Shown here piece by piece: positions 15,609 through 24,497 of a stretch of 64,000 nt of DNA. This DNA is from Massilia sp. PAMC28688 (GTDB taxonomy: Bacteria > Pseudomonadota > Gammaproteobacteria > Burkholderiales > Burkholderiaceae_D), in the NCBI RefSeq assembly GCF_019443445.1, contig NZ_CP080378.1, forward strand, positions 2,728,001 to 2,792,000. Direction: 5' to 3'. A model generated the notes under the pieces. That model was not told the origin of the DNA, did not search any database, and was given only the letters and a program-made list of their open reading frames with translations. A program made the position numbers and the translations under genes. Numbering within the stretch: position 1 is the stretch's first letter; each line of letters begins with the position of its first letter.

Positions 15609-18548
15609 ATGCAGACAACCCAAGATACTTCGCCGGCATCCGCCCATACGCCGGCAGCAAACAAGGCCGTCGAGAATTCTCCGGCCGCCATTGCCGCCAG
15701 CGGTGACTACCGCATCATCCGCCGCAACGGCGCCGTAGTCGCGTTTGAACCGTCGAAGATCTCGGTAGCCATGACCAAGGCATTCCTCGCCGTGACCGGC
15801 GGCCAGGGCGCCGTGTCGGCCCGCGTGCGCGAACTGGTCGAACAGCTGACCAACAATGTGGTGGCCGCGCTGGTACGGCGCCAGCCATCGGGCGGCACCT
15901 TCCATATCGAAGACGTGCAAGACCAGGTGGAGCTGTCGCTGATGCGCTCGGGCGAGCATGACGTGGCCCGTGCCTACGTGCTGTATCGCGCCAAGCACAT
16001 GGAAGAGCGCCGTCTGCAAAAGGCGGCCCAGGGCGCCACTGCCCAGGCCGACGAGCCGCGCATCCATGTGACGGAAAACGGCGAGCGCCGCATGCTCGAC
16101 ATGAACCAGGTGCGTGACCTGATCAACGCCGCCTGCGTGGGCCTGGAAAAGCACGTCGACGCCGACGCCATCCTGGCCGAAACGGTCAAGAACCTGTACG
16201 ACGGCGTGCCGGTCGAAGAGCTGCACAAGTCCGCCATCCTGGCGGCGCGCGCGCTGATGGAAAAGGACCCGGCCTACTCGCAGGTCACGGCCCGCATCCT
16301 GCTGCACACCATCCGCAAGGAAGTGTTCGGCCAGGAAGTGCCACAGGCGAAAGCGGCTGCACACTATATAGAGTACTTCCCGCAGTACATCGCCAAGGGC
16401 ATCGAGAATGAACTGCTCGACCCGGCCCTGGCCACCTTCGACCTGGCCAAGCTGGCCCGCGCGCTGGTGGCCGACCGCGATCTGCAGTTCGGCTACATCG
16501 GCCTGCAGACCCTGTACGACCGCTACTTCCTGCACGTACGCGACGTGCGCATCGAAATGCCGCAGGCTTTTTACATGCGCGTGGCCATGGGCCTGTCGCT
16601 GCGCGAAGCGAACCGCGAAGCGCGTGCCATCGAGTTCTACAACCTGCTGTCGTCGTTCGACTTCATGAGCTCCACGCCGACCCTGTTCAATTCGGGCACG
16701 CTGCGCTCGCAGCTGTCCTCGTGCTACCTGACCACCGTGTCGGACGACCTGGAAGGCATCTACGACGCCATCAAGGAAAACGCCCTGCTGGCCAAGTTTG
16801 CCGGCGGCCTGGGTAACGACTGGACCCCGGTGCGCGCCCTGGGCGCCCACATCAAGGGCACCAACGGCAAGTCGCAAGGCGTGGTGCCGTTTCTGAAAGT
16901 GGTCAACGACACGGCCGTGGCGGTCAACCAGGGCGGCAAGCGCAAGGGCGCGGTATGCGCCTACCTGGAAACCTGGCACATGGACATCGAGGAATTCCTC
17001 GACCTGCGCAAGAACACGGGCGACGATCGCCGCCGCACCCACGACATGAACACGGCCAACTGGATTCCCGACCTGTTCATGAAGCGCGTGATGGAAAAGG
17101 GCGACTGGACCCTGTTCTCGCCATCGGACTGCCCGGACCTGCACGACAAGGTCGGCCGCGCCTTTGAGCAGGCTTACCTCGGCTACGAAGCGAAAGCTGC
17201 CGCCGGCGAGATCCGCGTATTCAAGAAGGTAGCCGCCCTCGACCTGTGGCGCAAGATGCTGTCGATGCTGTTTGAAACGGGCCACCCATGGATCACCTTT
17301 AAAGATCCATGCAACATCCGTTCGCCGCAGCAGCACGTGGGCGTGGTCCACAGCTCGAACCTGTGCACGGAAATCACCCTCAACACCAACGAGAGCGAGA
17401 TTGCCGTGTGCAATCTGGGTTCGGTCAACCTGCCGGCCCACATGAAAGAAGGCAAGCTCGACGCCGTCAAGCTGCAAAAGACGGTGCGTACCGCCATGCG
17501 CATGCTCGACAACGTGATCGACATCAATTACTACGCCGTCGACAAGGCACGCAATTCAAACATGCGCCATCGTCCGGTGGGCCTCGGTATCATGGGTTTC
17601 CAGGACTGCCTGCACATGATGCGCGTTCCGTACTCCTCGCACCAGGCTGTCGAGTTCGCTGACCGTTCGATGGAAGCTGTCTGCTACTACGCCTACCTGG
17701 CGTCGACCGAGCTGGCCGAAGAGCGCGGCCGCTATGAGTCCTACACCGGCTCCCTGTGGGACCGTGGCATCCTGCCGCAAGACTCGGTGGCCCTGCTGGC
17801 CGAAGAGCGCGGTGGCTACCTGGAAGTGGACAATTCCTCGGCCATGGACTGGACCGTGGTGCGCGAGCGCATCAAGCAGTTTGGCATGCGCAATTCCAAT
17901 TGCGTGGCCATCGCCCCGACCGCCACCATCTCGAACATCATTGGCGTGTCGGCCTGTATCGAACCGACCTTCCAGAACCTGTACGTGAAGTCGAACCTGT
18001 CGGGTGAATTTACTGAGATCAACTCCTATCTGGTGCGTGACCTGAAGGCGCGTGACCTGTGGGATGAAGTGATGATTGCCGACCTGAAGTATTTCGATGG
18101 CTCGCTGGCCAAGATCGACCGCATTCCGCAAGACTTGCGCGACATCTATGCCACCGCCTTTGAAGTGTCGCCAAGCTGGTTGGTGGAAGCGGCGTCGCGC
18201 CGCCAGAAGTGGATCGACCAGGCCCAGTCGCTGAACATCTACATGGCGGGCGCCTCGGGCAAGAAGCTGGACGAGACCTACAAGCTGGCATGGCAGCGTG
18301 GCCTGAAGACCACCTACTACCTGCGTACCATTGCTGCGACGCACATGGAGAAGTCAACCTCCAAGACCGGCGCATTGAATGCGGTGGCAGTGGACGGCGG
18401 CATGTCGGCCAGCGCCATGGCAGCCGCCGGCGGCGCGCCGGCACCAGCGGCTTCGGCAGCGTCGGCCACGGCCGAGGTGGAAGAGGGCGCGGCATGCTAC
18501 CTGCGTCCGGGCGATGATGGCTTCGAGGAATGCGAAGCTTGCCAGTAA
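15609..18548 (+). CDS. nrdA: Ribonucleoside-diphosphate reductase class Ia, alpha subunit
   Basis: 979 residues, longer than the ~760-residue enterobacterial NrdA because it carries two ATP-cone domains. The first (about 36-135, YRIIRRNGAVVAFEPSKI) is an extra N-terminal cone; the second (about 155-250) aligns with the single enterobacterial cone. The catalytic core shows the first redox Cys in LSSCYLTTV, the radical-site motif NLCTEITLNT, and a C-terminal redox pair in CEACQ. It reduces NDPs to dNDPs with NrdB. A GGAGG site precedes the ATG. nrdB follows 78 bp downstream. The dual-cone layout is known from Pseudomonas-type enzymes. Confidence 0.97.
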   Translation: MQTTQDTSPASAHTPAANKAVENSPAAIAASGDYRIIRRNGAVVAFEPSKISVAMTKAFLAVTGGQGAVSARVRELVEQLTNNVVAALVRRQPSGGTFHIEDVQDQVELSLMRSGEHDVARAYVLYRAKHMEERRLQKAAQGATAQADEPRIHVTENGERRMLDMNQVRDLINAACVGLEKHVDADAILAETVKNLYDGVPVEELHKSAILAARALMEKDPAYSQVTARILLHTIRKEVFGQEVPQAKAAAHYIEYFPQYIAKGIENELLDPALATFDLAKLARALVADRDLQFGYIGLQTLYDRYFLHVRDVRIEMPQAFYMRVAMGLSLREANREARAIEFYNLLSSFDFMSSTPTLFNSGTLRSQLSSCYLTTVSDDLEGIYDAIKENALLAKFAGGLGNDWTPVRALGAHIKGTNGKSQGVVPFLKVVNDTAVAVNQGGKRKGAVCAYLETWHMDIEEFLDLRKNTGDDRRRTHDMNTANWIPDLFMKRVMEKGDWTLFSPSDCPDLHDKVGRAFEQAYLGYEAKAAAGEIRVFKKVAALDLWRKMLSMLFETGHPWITFKDPCNIRSPQQHVGVVHSSNLCTEITLNTNESEIAVCNLGSVNLPAHMKEGKLDAVKLQKTVRTAMRMLDNVIDINYYAVDKARNSNMRHRPVGLGIMGFQDCLHMMRVPYSSHQAVEFADRSMEAVCYYAYLASTELAEERGRYESYTGSLWDRGILPQDSVALLAEERGGYLEVDNSSAMDWTVVRERIKQFGMRNSNCVAIAPTATISNIIGVSACIEPTFQNLYVKSNLSGEFTEINSYLVRDLKARDLWDEVMIADLKYFDGSLAKIDRIPQDLRDIYATAFEVSPSWLVEAASRRQKWIDQAQSLNIYMAGASGKKLDETYKLAWQRGLKTTYYLRTIAATHMEKSTSKTGALNAVAVDGGMSASAMAAAGGAPAPAASAASATAEVEEGAACYLRPGDDGFEECEACQ

Positions 18549-18626
18549 TCACAGCGGGCGCGGGATTGAAAAGTTCCGCGCCGCGCACACATACAGTTTG
18601 AACTGCACTATATAAGAGGAATAATT

Positions 18627-19736
18627 ATGTTGTCATGGGACGATGAAACCGCCAGCGCGCCAGCCGCGCGCCCAGCGCCGCTTGCCGCCAGCGAAGCCGC
18701 ACCGGCCGAGGCCGTAGCCAAGCGTGTACACGCCGACGACAAGCGCATCATCAACGGCAAGACCGACGTCAACCAGCTGGTACCGTTCAAGTATAAATGG
18801 GCCTGGGACAAGTACCTGGCCGGCTGTGCCAACCACTGGATGCCGCAGGAAGTAAACATGCAGCGCGACATCGAGCTGTGGAAGAACCCCAACGGCCTGA
18901 CCGATGACGAGCGCCGCCTCGTCAAGCGCAACCTGGGCTTTTTCGTCACTGCCGATTCGCTCGCCGCCAACAACATCGTGCTGGGCACCTATCGCCATAT
19001 CACGGCGCCGGAATGCCGCCAGTACCTGCTGCGCCAGGCGTTTGAGGAAGCCATCCACACCCACGCCTACCAGTACATCGTGGAGTCCCTGGGCCTGGAC
19101 GAGGCCGAGATTTTCAATGCCTACAACGAAGTGAAATCGATCCGCGACAAGGACGAGTTCCTGATTCCGTTCATCAACACCCTGACCGATCCGGCATTTA
19201 CCACCGGCACCGTGGAAAACGACCAGAAGCTGCTCAAGTCCCTGATCGTGTTTGCCTGCCTGATGGAAGGCCTGTTCTTCTACGTGGGCTTCACCCAGAT
19301 CCTGGCGCTGGGCCGCCAGAACAAGATGATGGGCGCAGCCGAGCAGTACCAGTACATCCTGCGTGATGAATCGATGCATTGCAACTTTGGTATCGACCTG
19401 ATCAACACGATCAAGATGGAAAATCCGATGCTGTGGACGCCTGCCTTCAAGGAAGAGATCAAGCAACTGTTCCTCAAAGCCGTGGACCTGGAGTATGCCT
19501 ACGCCGAAGACACCATGCCGCGTGGCGTGCTGGGCCTGAACGCGACCATGTTCAAGGGCTACCTGCGCTTCATCGCCAACCGCCGGGCCCAGCAGATCGG
19601 CATCGACGCGCTGTTCGCCCAGGAAGAAAATCCCTTCCCGTGGATGAGCGAGATGATCGACCTGAAGAAGGAGCGTAACTTCTTCGAGACACGCGTGACC
19701 GAGTACCAGACGGGTGGCGCGCTGAACTGGGAGTAA
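18627..19736 (+). CDS. nrdB: Ribonucleoside-diphosphate reductase class Ia, beta subunit
   Basis: 369 residues. It houses the di-iron/tyrosyl radical cofactor used by NrdA. The ferritin-like helices carry iron ligands in EEAIHTHAY and DESMHCNFG, and the C-terminus ([12 protein letters not shown]) is the tail that binds the alpha subunit. The first ~35 residues are an Ala/Pro-rich extension with little conservation. AAGAGGAA ribosome site. A strong intrinsic terminator begins 8 bp after the stop, so nrdAB ends here. Confidence 0.97.
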   Translation: MLSWDDETASAPAARPAPLAASEAAPAEAVAKRVHADDKRIINGKTDVNQLVPFKYKWAWDKYLAGCANHWMPQEVNMQRDIELWKNPNGLTDDERRLVKRNLGFFVTADSLAANNIVLGTYRHITAPECRQYLLRQAFEEAIHTHAYQYIVESLGLDEAEIFNAYNEVKSIRDKDEFLIPFINTLTDPAFTTGTVENDQKLLKSLIVFACLMEGLFFYVGFTQILALGRQNKMMGAAEQYQYILRDESMHCNFGIDLINTIKMENPMLWTPAFKEEIKQLFLKAVDLEYAYAEDTMPRGVLGLNATMFKGYLRFIANRRAQQIGIDALFAQEENPFPWMSEMIDLKKERNFFETRVTEYQTGGALNWE

Positions 19737-19744
19737 TCCTCAGC

Positions 19745-19773
19745 AAAAAAACCGGCAATGCCGGTTTTTTTTC
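19745..19773 (+). terminator. Intrinsic terminator of nrdAB
   Basis: ACCGGC-AAT-GCCGGT stem extended by an upstream A-run and followed by eight T residues. It is classical rho-independent in form and, because A and T tracts flank it, may act in both directions. Confidence 0.9.
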
Positions 19774-19789
19774 GCCCTTGGCGGGCCAC

Positions 19790-20255
19790 CCCGTCCGTCG
19801 CAGCCAGTGCAGCGGGCCAGGCCCATGGCGCAGCCCCAGCGCGGTGCGCGCGTCATCGATTGACACGGCCGGCGGGCCACGCCGATGCGTGCTGACCCAG
19901 TGATTCTTGCCGGACGCCGGCAGCCCCGCCATCATGGTCACCTGCGAACCGGCGTTCTGGTGGTGGACGAAGTCCGGCCCGATGCCGGCGCCGCGGAAAT
20001 AAGCGAGCCGGTATGGCAGTTGACAGCAGTCGGCAAATGCCTTGGGCGTGCCGTAACAGCCCTCTTCACGCGCCAGTACGCGAAACAGTTCAATGTCGAC
20101 CAGACAGTCCTGCTGCTTGGCGTAACGCCGGCCTTCCATGTCGGCCTGGGCCACAGCCGCCAGCAGCCGCAGGTCCAGTGCATGCGACAGTTTGCGGGCC
20201 AGAAACTCTGCACCTTGGCCGGCTTTGCCGCCCGCCAGAACAAAATACGCACATC
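19790..20255 (-). pseudogene. Remnant of P-loop kinase/ATPase (RNA-repair partner), truncated at both ends
   Basis: A readable minus-strand stretch contains LSHALDLRLLAAVAQADMEGR, an ELFRVLAREEGC segment and a Walker A MMAGLPASGKNHWVS followed by SIDDARTALG. This is the pattern of the AAA/polynucleotide-kinase-like proteins encoded next to RNA ligases. The N-terminal part expected before LSHALDL is missing, and the frame runs without homology into the nrdB terminator, so the C-terminal part is lost too. It lies directly after the ligase remnant, as in the intact two-gene arrangement. Non-functional by inspection. Confidence 0.6.
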
Positions 20256-20259
20256 AATG

Positions 20260-21029
20260 GCGAGCGCCGGCGCGTAAATGTCCACGCCGTGGGTCAGCTG
20301 ATTGGGAATGAACGGTTGCCGGGCGTGGTGCATGTTCGCGTCCAGGATCGCCTGCACGAAATCGCTGCGTACCCATTCGGTGGCGGCCGGTCACCATGCC
20401 ATTGTCTTCAATCTTGATGTACAAGCCTTTGGCCAGGTCCGATTTGTGGGCCTGGGACCAGCTTTGCGCCGTGTCCAGTCCCTGGCGCCGCACCACTTGC
20501 TCGGCCGCGGCCCGCCAGGGCGCTGTCTTAGCCAGGGAGGGCTGCAGCAACTGCAGCAGATCGGCCCGGCGTACAGCACGGCACGGACAGCACCGGCGCT
20601 GCTTCCACCAGCATCGCACGGGCCGCGGTCGACAGGAAAACCTGGCGTGCGCGGTCGTACATATCAAGCTCGCAGAACAGATGCGGCAAGTTGTCATAGA
20701 AAATGCTGTGCCTCTTGGCCATCCATTCGCCATACATGATGTAGCTGTCGCCGAGGGCGTCAGCAGCGCGTTCTCTTGCGCCGCGGCCCAGCGTTTGAGG
20801 ATCTCGAACTGGCGCTCGCGCCTACCGCCCCAAGATAGTGGCCACGGCGTTTCAGCAGCAGCTCAGCAGCACTGCTGAAACCGACACCGGCATTGGCGCC
20901 GTCGAGCTTTTCCTCGACCACGATAAAGCGGCCCGCCAGGCTGCCGTCGCCAGCCTGAAGTTGTGAACCCTGCAGATGCCGGGTGGAAGGGTATTGGTGT
21001 ACTGCCAGATTTTGTATGAAGTTCGTCAT
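20260..21029 (-). pseudogene. Frameshifted RNA ligase family gene
   Basis: The start is intact and reads HQYPSTRHLQGSQLQ, then VVEEKLDGANAG, the nucleotidyl-transfer motif with the catalytic Lys, and RRGHYLG. The frame then breaks near 20828 (continuing as RERQFEILKRWAA), near 20765 (continuing as DSYIMYGEWMAKRHSIFYD), near 20580 (continuing as LLQPSLAKTAPWRAA to KGLYIKIEDNGMV) and near 20390 (continuing as AILDANMHHARQPFIPNQL). Four frame changes across one recognisable ligase make a pseudogene or, less likely, poor sequence. The intact family seals RNA nicks, often with a kinase partner. Confidence 0.7.
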
Positions 21030-22130
21030 GAGATGCGCCGCGACAGTGAAGGGAACTGACGAACAGGAAGGAACTACACCGGTCCCACGGTGGAGATCTG
21101 GTTGTTGACCAGGCGGGCAGCACGGATTGACGAGCGATCCTGTGCCGGCATCGCTGCTCCCTGCATTTTGAGGCCACGGTGTCGTGCGCTCATGGTCCTC
21201 GATGAGGCCTTCGCCGACACTTACTGGTCAGCGGCAAATGCGCGTACCGGCACGCGCCCGTGCACGATTGATTTCGCATGCGTGCGAATGTGGAAAAATC
21301 CCAACGCTTCTCACCGCGATTGTCGTCGTCACACGACAAAGAGCCGCAGCACCCGTTGCCGGTCTCGGACATTTTTCAGCGTGTGATGTCGCGTGCAGCG
21401 CAGGCAAATTTTTGGACGGTAAAAGGTGCCGCGCGGCGCCTTCGATCAAGCGTTTTCGGTGGCTCAAACATGGCTGCATCGGGCGTGTCGCGACCGCTGA
21501 TTTGGCGCGACGCAGGTGCCGTGCAAATACAGATGCGGACGATGATCGAGGGTCGGTTGAGCGCCACCGCATCCGCTTGCGTGACATCTCATCGCTTGGC
21601 CTTGGCGCGGCCGATTGCGCGCCTGCGACCTTGCCGGAGCGGGTCCTGATGCGGCGTGAAAAACTCCCCGCGCCTCGCGTCAGAAAAAATTTGCGTGACT
21701 AATCAATGCATTGCGATTTTTGCGCCAGCGTCGCGGCGCGCGCCGGCGTCGCGCTTGCGCTGCTATCCCCACTTCGCCGGCACTGCGCGCGCGCGCCGCA
21801 CAAGCCGCGCGCCTGGCCGATACGCGGTCCCCGATCAAGGCCGCAAGATGCCAGTTCATGCGCGGCCATGGCCCATGCCAGGGCCGCACATTCGCCACCG
21901 CGGCGGCCTCGCAAGCACTGCCGTTTGATGCGTGGTGCGCGTGCGTTGGACGCGCTGACAATGAGCGCGCGATGTGCAGCGCGCGCGCCGCAACTGAGGC
22001 GCGCATGCGCGCGAAAAAATGGCGCGTTGAAGGAAGCCTTATGTGCGTTGGGCGCGTTCGGCGCAAAAAAAAGTAAACGAATGCGCGCGCGCCAGTTGCG
22101 CACTGACAAGGTTTTCGTGTACTTTACGTG
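21030..22130. other. 1.1-kb stretch with no supportable gene
   Basis: Overlapping open frames on both strands exist here, but none has a ribosome site, consistent codon use or recognisable protein features; they arise from the high GC content. The right half (about 21720-22090) is unusually rich in alternating GCGCGC tracts mixed with short A or T runs. A strong terminator at 22245 shows that something upstream is probably transcribed rightward. Confidence 0.5.
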
Positions 22131-22131
22131 A

Positions 22132-22286
22132 TTGAATTTGTCGAAACGTGAACGCAGTTTTTTTATCGCGCGCGCAGACAAAAACCGATCGAACATGGGA
22201 CGCTGATTCAACCAGATATGCACGTGACCTCTACGAAAAAAAATAGCCGCACTGCCTGATCCTGTTCAGGCATGGCGGCTTTTTCT
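22132..22286 (+). ncRNA. Candidate small RNA ending at a strong terminator
   Basis: A plausible promoter (TTGCGC at 22096-22101, 18-base spacer, TACTTT at 22120-22125) would start a transcript near 22132 that ends at the terminator hairpin, giving about 150 bases. No coding frame with a ribosome site is present. The promoter is weak and the call rests mainly on the otherwise orphan terminator. Confidence 0.3.
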
Positions 22287-22290
22287 TTTC
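22236..22290. terminator. Strong two-tier intrinsic terminator, probably bidirectional
   Basis: AGCCGC/GCGGCT forms the outer stem (22245-22250 with 22275-22280) and GCCTGA/TCAGGC the inner stem, with a TCCTGT loop. An A-tract precedes it and T-runs follow. It lies about 250 bp before the H1-like gene and far from any intact upstream gene. Confidence 0.85.
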
Positions 22291-22540
22291 GGGTTATGGC
22301 TTGTCGCGATGGTAGTCAGCGCACTGGAAGTCCAGATTTGTCGTTCCCGGTTGAGGAATGACTGAAGCTGAAGTGCTGCAAAAGTGAGGAGTTGCAGCAG
22401 TTCAGCTGGTGCCGAATTCATTAGCATAAACAGGGAACACGTTTGTGCCGATGAATAATTCGCCTGACCTAGTTACGGGTCGGACGGGTTTTAAATCTTG
22501 TAGCGTGATTTTTTCCCATCGCAGATGAAGGAGAACCCAA

Positions 22541-23554
22541 ATGGCAACAGCCGCTAAGAAACCAGCAGCAAAGAAGACAGCCGCGAAAGCCGCTGCCGAG
22601 AAACCAGCGAAGAAAACTGCAGCCGCCAAGCCAGCAGCAAAGGCAGCAGCCAAGCCGGCCGCCAAGCCAGCAGCGAAGAAGGCGACAGCGACCAAATCGG
22701 CCGCCAAGCCAGCAGCGAAGAAGGCGACTGCCACCAAGTCGGCCGCCAAGCCAGCAGCAAAGAAGGCCACGGCAACCAAGTCGGCCGCCAAGCCAGCAGC
22801 AAAGAAAGCTACGGCGACCAAATCGGCCGCCAAGCCGGCAGCAAAGAAGGCCACGGCAACCAAGTCGGCAGCCAAGCCAGCAGCAAAGAAGGCTACGGCA
22901 ACCAAGTCGGCAGCCAAGCCAGCAGCAAAGAAAGCTACGGCGACCAAGTCGGCCGCCAAGCCGGCAGCAAAGAAGGCCAGCGCGTCCAAGTCGGCCGCCA
23001 AGCCAGCGGCTAAGAAGGCTAGCGCGTCCAAGTCGGCCGCCAAGCCGGCAGCAAAGAAGGCCAGCGCGACCAAGTCGGCCGCCAAGCCGGCAGCCAAGAA
23101 GGGCACTTCGGCAACGAAGTCCGCCAGCAAGTCGTCCACCAAGTCGGCAGCTGGCAAGTCAACTGCATCGAAGTCGGCTGCCAAATCGGCTGCGTCGAAG
23201 TCAACCGCGTCCAAGTCCACCAAAACTGCAGGCAGCAAGGCAGTTACTAAAGCAGCAGCAAAGCCAGCAGCGAAATCTGCCGCCAAGCCAGCCGCAAAAA
23301 AGGTGGCGGCTAAGCCAGCAGCAAAAAAGCCTGAAGCCGCTGCGGCCAAGCCAGCAGCGGACAAGCCAGCGGTAAAAGCGGCGGCCCCCAAGAAGGCAGC
23401 CGCGCCGAAGGCAGCTGACACGGCCAAACCAGCTGAGGCATCAAAGCCAGAGGCAGCCAAGCCAGCGGCAGCACCAGCGGCCCCGGCACCAGCCGCTAAA
23501 ACTGTTGTCGCTCCTGCAGCAGCATGGCCTTTCCCGACCAGCAGCCGTCCGTAA
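22541..23554 (+). CDS. Histone H1-like DNA-binding protein, Lys/Ala/Pro repeats
   Basis: 337 residues composed almost entirely of Ala, Lys, Pro, Ser and Thr. Residues 46-185 are ten consecutive 14-residue units of the form KKATATKSAAKPAA, with Ser replacing Thr in the last ones. A Ser/Lys-rich part and PAAKPAAKK stretches follow, then a non-repetitive end (WPFPTSSRP). It resembles bacterial H1-like proteins (HC2/AlgP type), which bind and condense DNA or modulate transcription. AAGGAG ribosome site. The long hydrophobic frame on the opposite strand is its mirror. Repeat number is likely variable between strains. Confidence 0.9.
   Translation: MATAAKKPAAKKTAAKAAAEKPAKKTAAAKPAAKAAAKPAAKPAAKKATATKSAAKPAAKKATATKSAAKPAAKKATATKSAAKPAAKKATATKSAAKPAAKKATATKSAAKPAAKKATATKSAAKPAAKKATATKSAAKPAAKKASASKSAAKPAAKKASASKSAAKPAAKKASATKSAAKPAAKKGTSATKSASKSSTKSAAGKSTASKSAAKSAASKSTASKSTKTAGSKAVTKAAAKPAAKSAAKPAAKKVAAKPAAKKPEAAAAKPAADKPAVKAAAPKKAAAPKAADTAKPAEASKPEAAKPAAAPAAPAPAAKTVVAPAAAWPFPTSSRP
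22676..23095 (+). repeat. Ten in-frame 42-bp tandem repeats inside the H1-like gene
   Basis: Each unit encodes one 14-residue block. Units are in perfect phase and differ mainly at synonymous sites. Because the length is a multiple of three, gain or loss of units keeps the reading frame. There are no spacers, so this is not a CRISPR array. Confidence 0.9.
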
Positions 23555-23584
23555 TTGGCAGGCTGTGCCTCGATAGGGCAAAAT

Positions 23585-23621
23585 ACCGCTGTGTGATACT
23601 TGTCACACAGCGGTTTTTTTT
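23585..23621 (+). terminator. Intrinsic terminator of the H1-like gene
   Basis: A perfect 12-bp stem ACCGCTGTGTGA/TCACACAGCGGT with the 6-base loop TACTTG and an eight-T run. It ends only 12 bp before the GTG of yggT, so that gene's ribosome site (AAGGA) overlaps the end of the terminator region. Confidence 0.93.
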
Positions 23622-23632
23622 AAGGAATCCCC

Positions 23633-24175
23633 GTGCATCCTGATCTGTTCCGTATTCTCCAGTTGATTGTCAACGCTGCCGCCGTGATCCTCGGCGGTGT
23701 CTTGCTGCTGCGCTTCTGGATGCAGGCCGTGCGCGTCCGTCCGCCCGCCTCGATTTCCCAATTTACCTTCACCCTCTCGGACTGGCTCGTGCGCCCCTTG
23801 CGCCGCATTGTTCCCGGCGTGGGTGGTTATGACTGGGCCAGCTTGCTGGGTGCCTTCCTGGTGGTGGCGCTGGCAACCTCGCTGGTATTCCTGGTCGGCG
23901 CCAGCTTTGGCGAGTTCGTGCGCATGGCACTGCACCGGTTTATCACCTGGATGGTCTACGGCCTGATTGCACTGATGATCATCGAAGCGGTGTTCAGCTG
24001 GATCAATCCGCATGCGCCGCTGGCGCCCTTCGTGCGCGCGCTCAACGAGCCGGTGCTGCGACCGGTGCGCAAGGTCGTGCCGCCTCTGGGCGGGATCGAC
24101 TTTTCCATGCTGGTGGCCATTATCCTGCTGCAGATTTTCCTGATCCTGCTCGACATGGTATTTGGCTTGCGGTGA
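23633..24175 (+). CDS. YggT family integral membrane protein
   Basis: 180 residues with two copies of the YggT unit, each a pair of membrane helices around a short conserved loop (WLVRPLRRIVPGVGGYDW and PVLRPVRKVVPPLGGIDFS). It sits in the cytoplasmic membrane. The family is linked to osmotic stress and cell-division contexts, but its molecular role is unknown. Starts at GTG with AAGGA upstream. Its stop overlaps the GTG start of the following yggU-type gene (GTGA), the usual yggT-yggU pairing. Confidence 0.92.
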   Translation: MHPDLFRILQLIVNAAAVILGGVLLLRFWMQAVRVRPPASISQFTFTLSDWLVRPLRRIVPGVGGYDWASLLGAFLVVALATSLVFLVGASFGEFVRMALHRFITWMVYGLIALMIIEAVFSWINPHAPLAPFVRALNEPVLRPVRKVVPPLGGIDFSMLVAIILLQIFLILLDMVFGLR

Positions 24176-24471
24176 AAGCGGCCTGGTGTTCGACGATCCC
24201 GGGCGGGGTGCGCCTGGTGGTGCAGCTCACGCCAGGCGCCAAAAAACAGGAAGTCGTCGGCGTGGTGGACGGCTCGCTCAAGCTCAAGCTGCAAGCGCGG
24301 CCCATCGAGGGCAAGGCAAACGAAGCGCTCATCAAATTCCTCGCCACCGCCCTGTCCGTGCCGCGCGCTTGCATCACCATCACCAGCGGCCTGACCAATC
24401 GACGAAAACTGATCGACATCCAGTCGGGGGAATTGACGCAGGCCAATATTGAAAAGACCCTGCTAGGCTAG
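24172..24471 (+). CDS. YggU/DUF167 family protein
   Basis: 99 residues matching the DUF167 fold: a GGVRLVVQLTPGAKKQEVVG start, the conserved IEGKANEALIKFLA helix and a SGLTNRRKLIDI strand. It is a soluble small protein of unknown function, routinely encoded next to yggT. Start is a GTG overlapping the yggT stop. Confidence 0.93.
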   Translation: MKAAWCSTIPGGVRLVVQLTPGAKKQEVVGVVDGSLKLKLQARPIEGKANEALIKFLATALSVPRACITITSGLTNRRKLIDIQSGELTQANIEKTLLG

Positions 24472-24497
24472 GCTGGGCTTTTTTCTCAAGGCTTGCC

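Noticed and set aside
21184..22223. Several 60-170-residue frames on both strands in the gene-poor region
   Set aside because: They overlap one another in all frames, are Arg/Ala-rich as expected from GC-rich non-coding DNA, and lack start signals.
22676..23095. Regular repeats as a CRISPR array
   Set aside because: Units are contiguous 42-bp coding repeats with no unique spacers and no cas genes nearby.
22402..23460. 352-residue Ala/Phe/Leu-rich frame on the minus strand opposite the H1-like gene
   Set aside because: It is the antisense mirror of the Lys/Ala codon repeats, has no ribosome site, and the plus-strand gene has a good start, stop and terminator.
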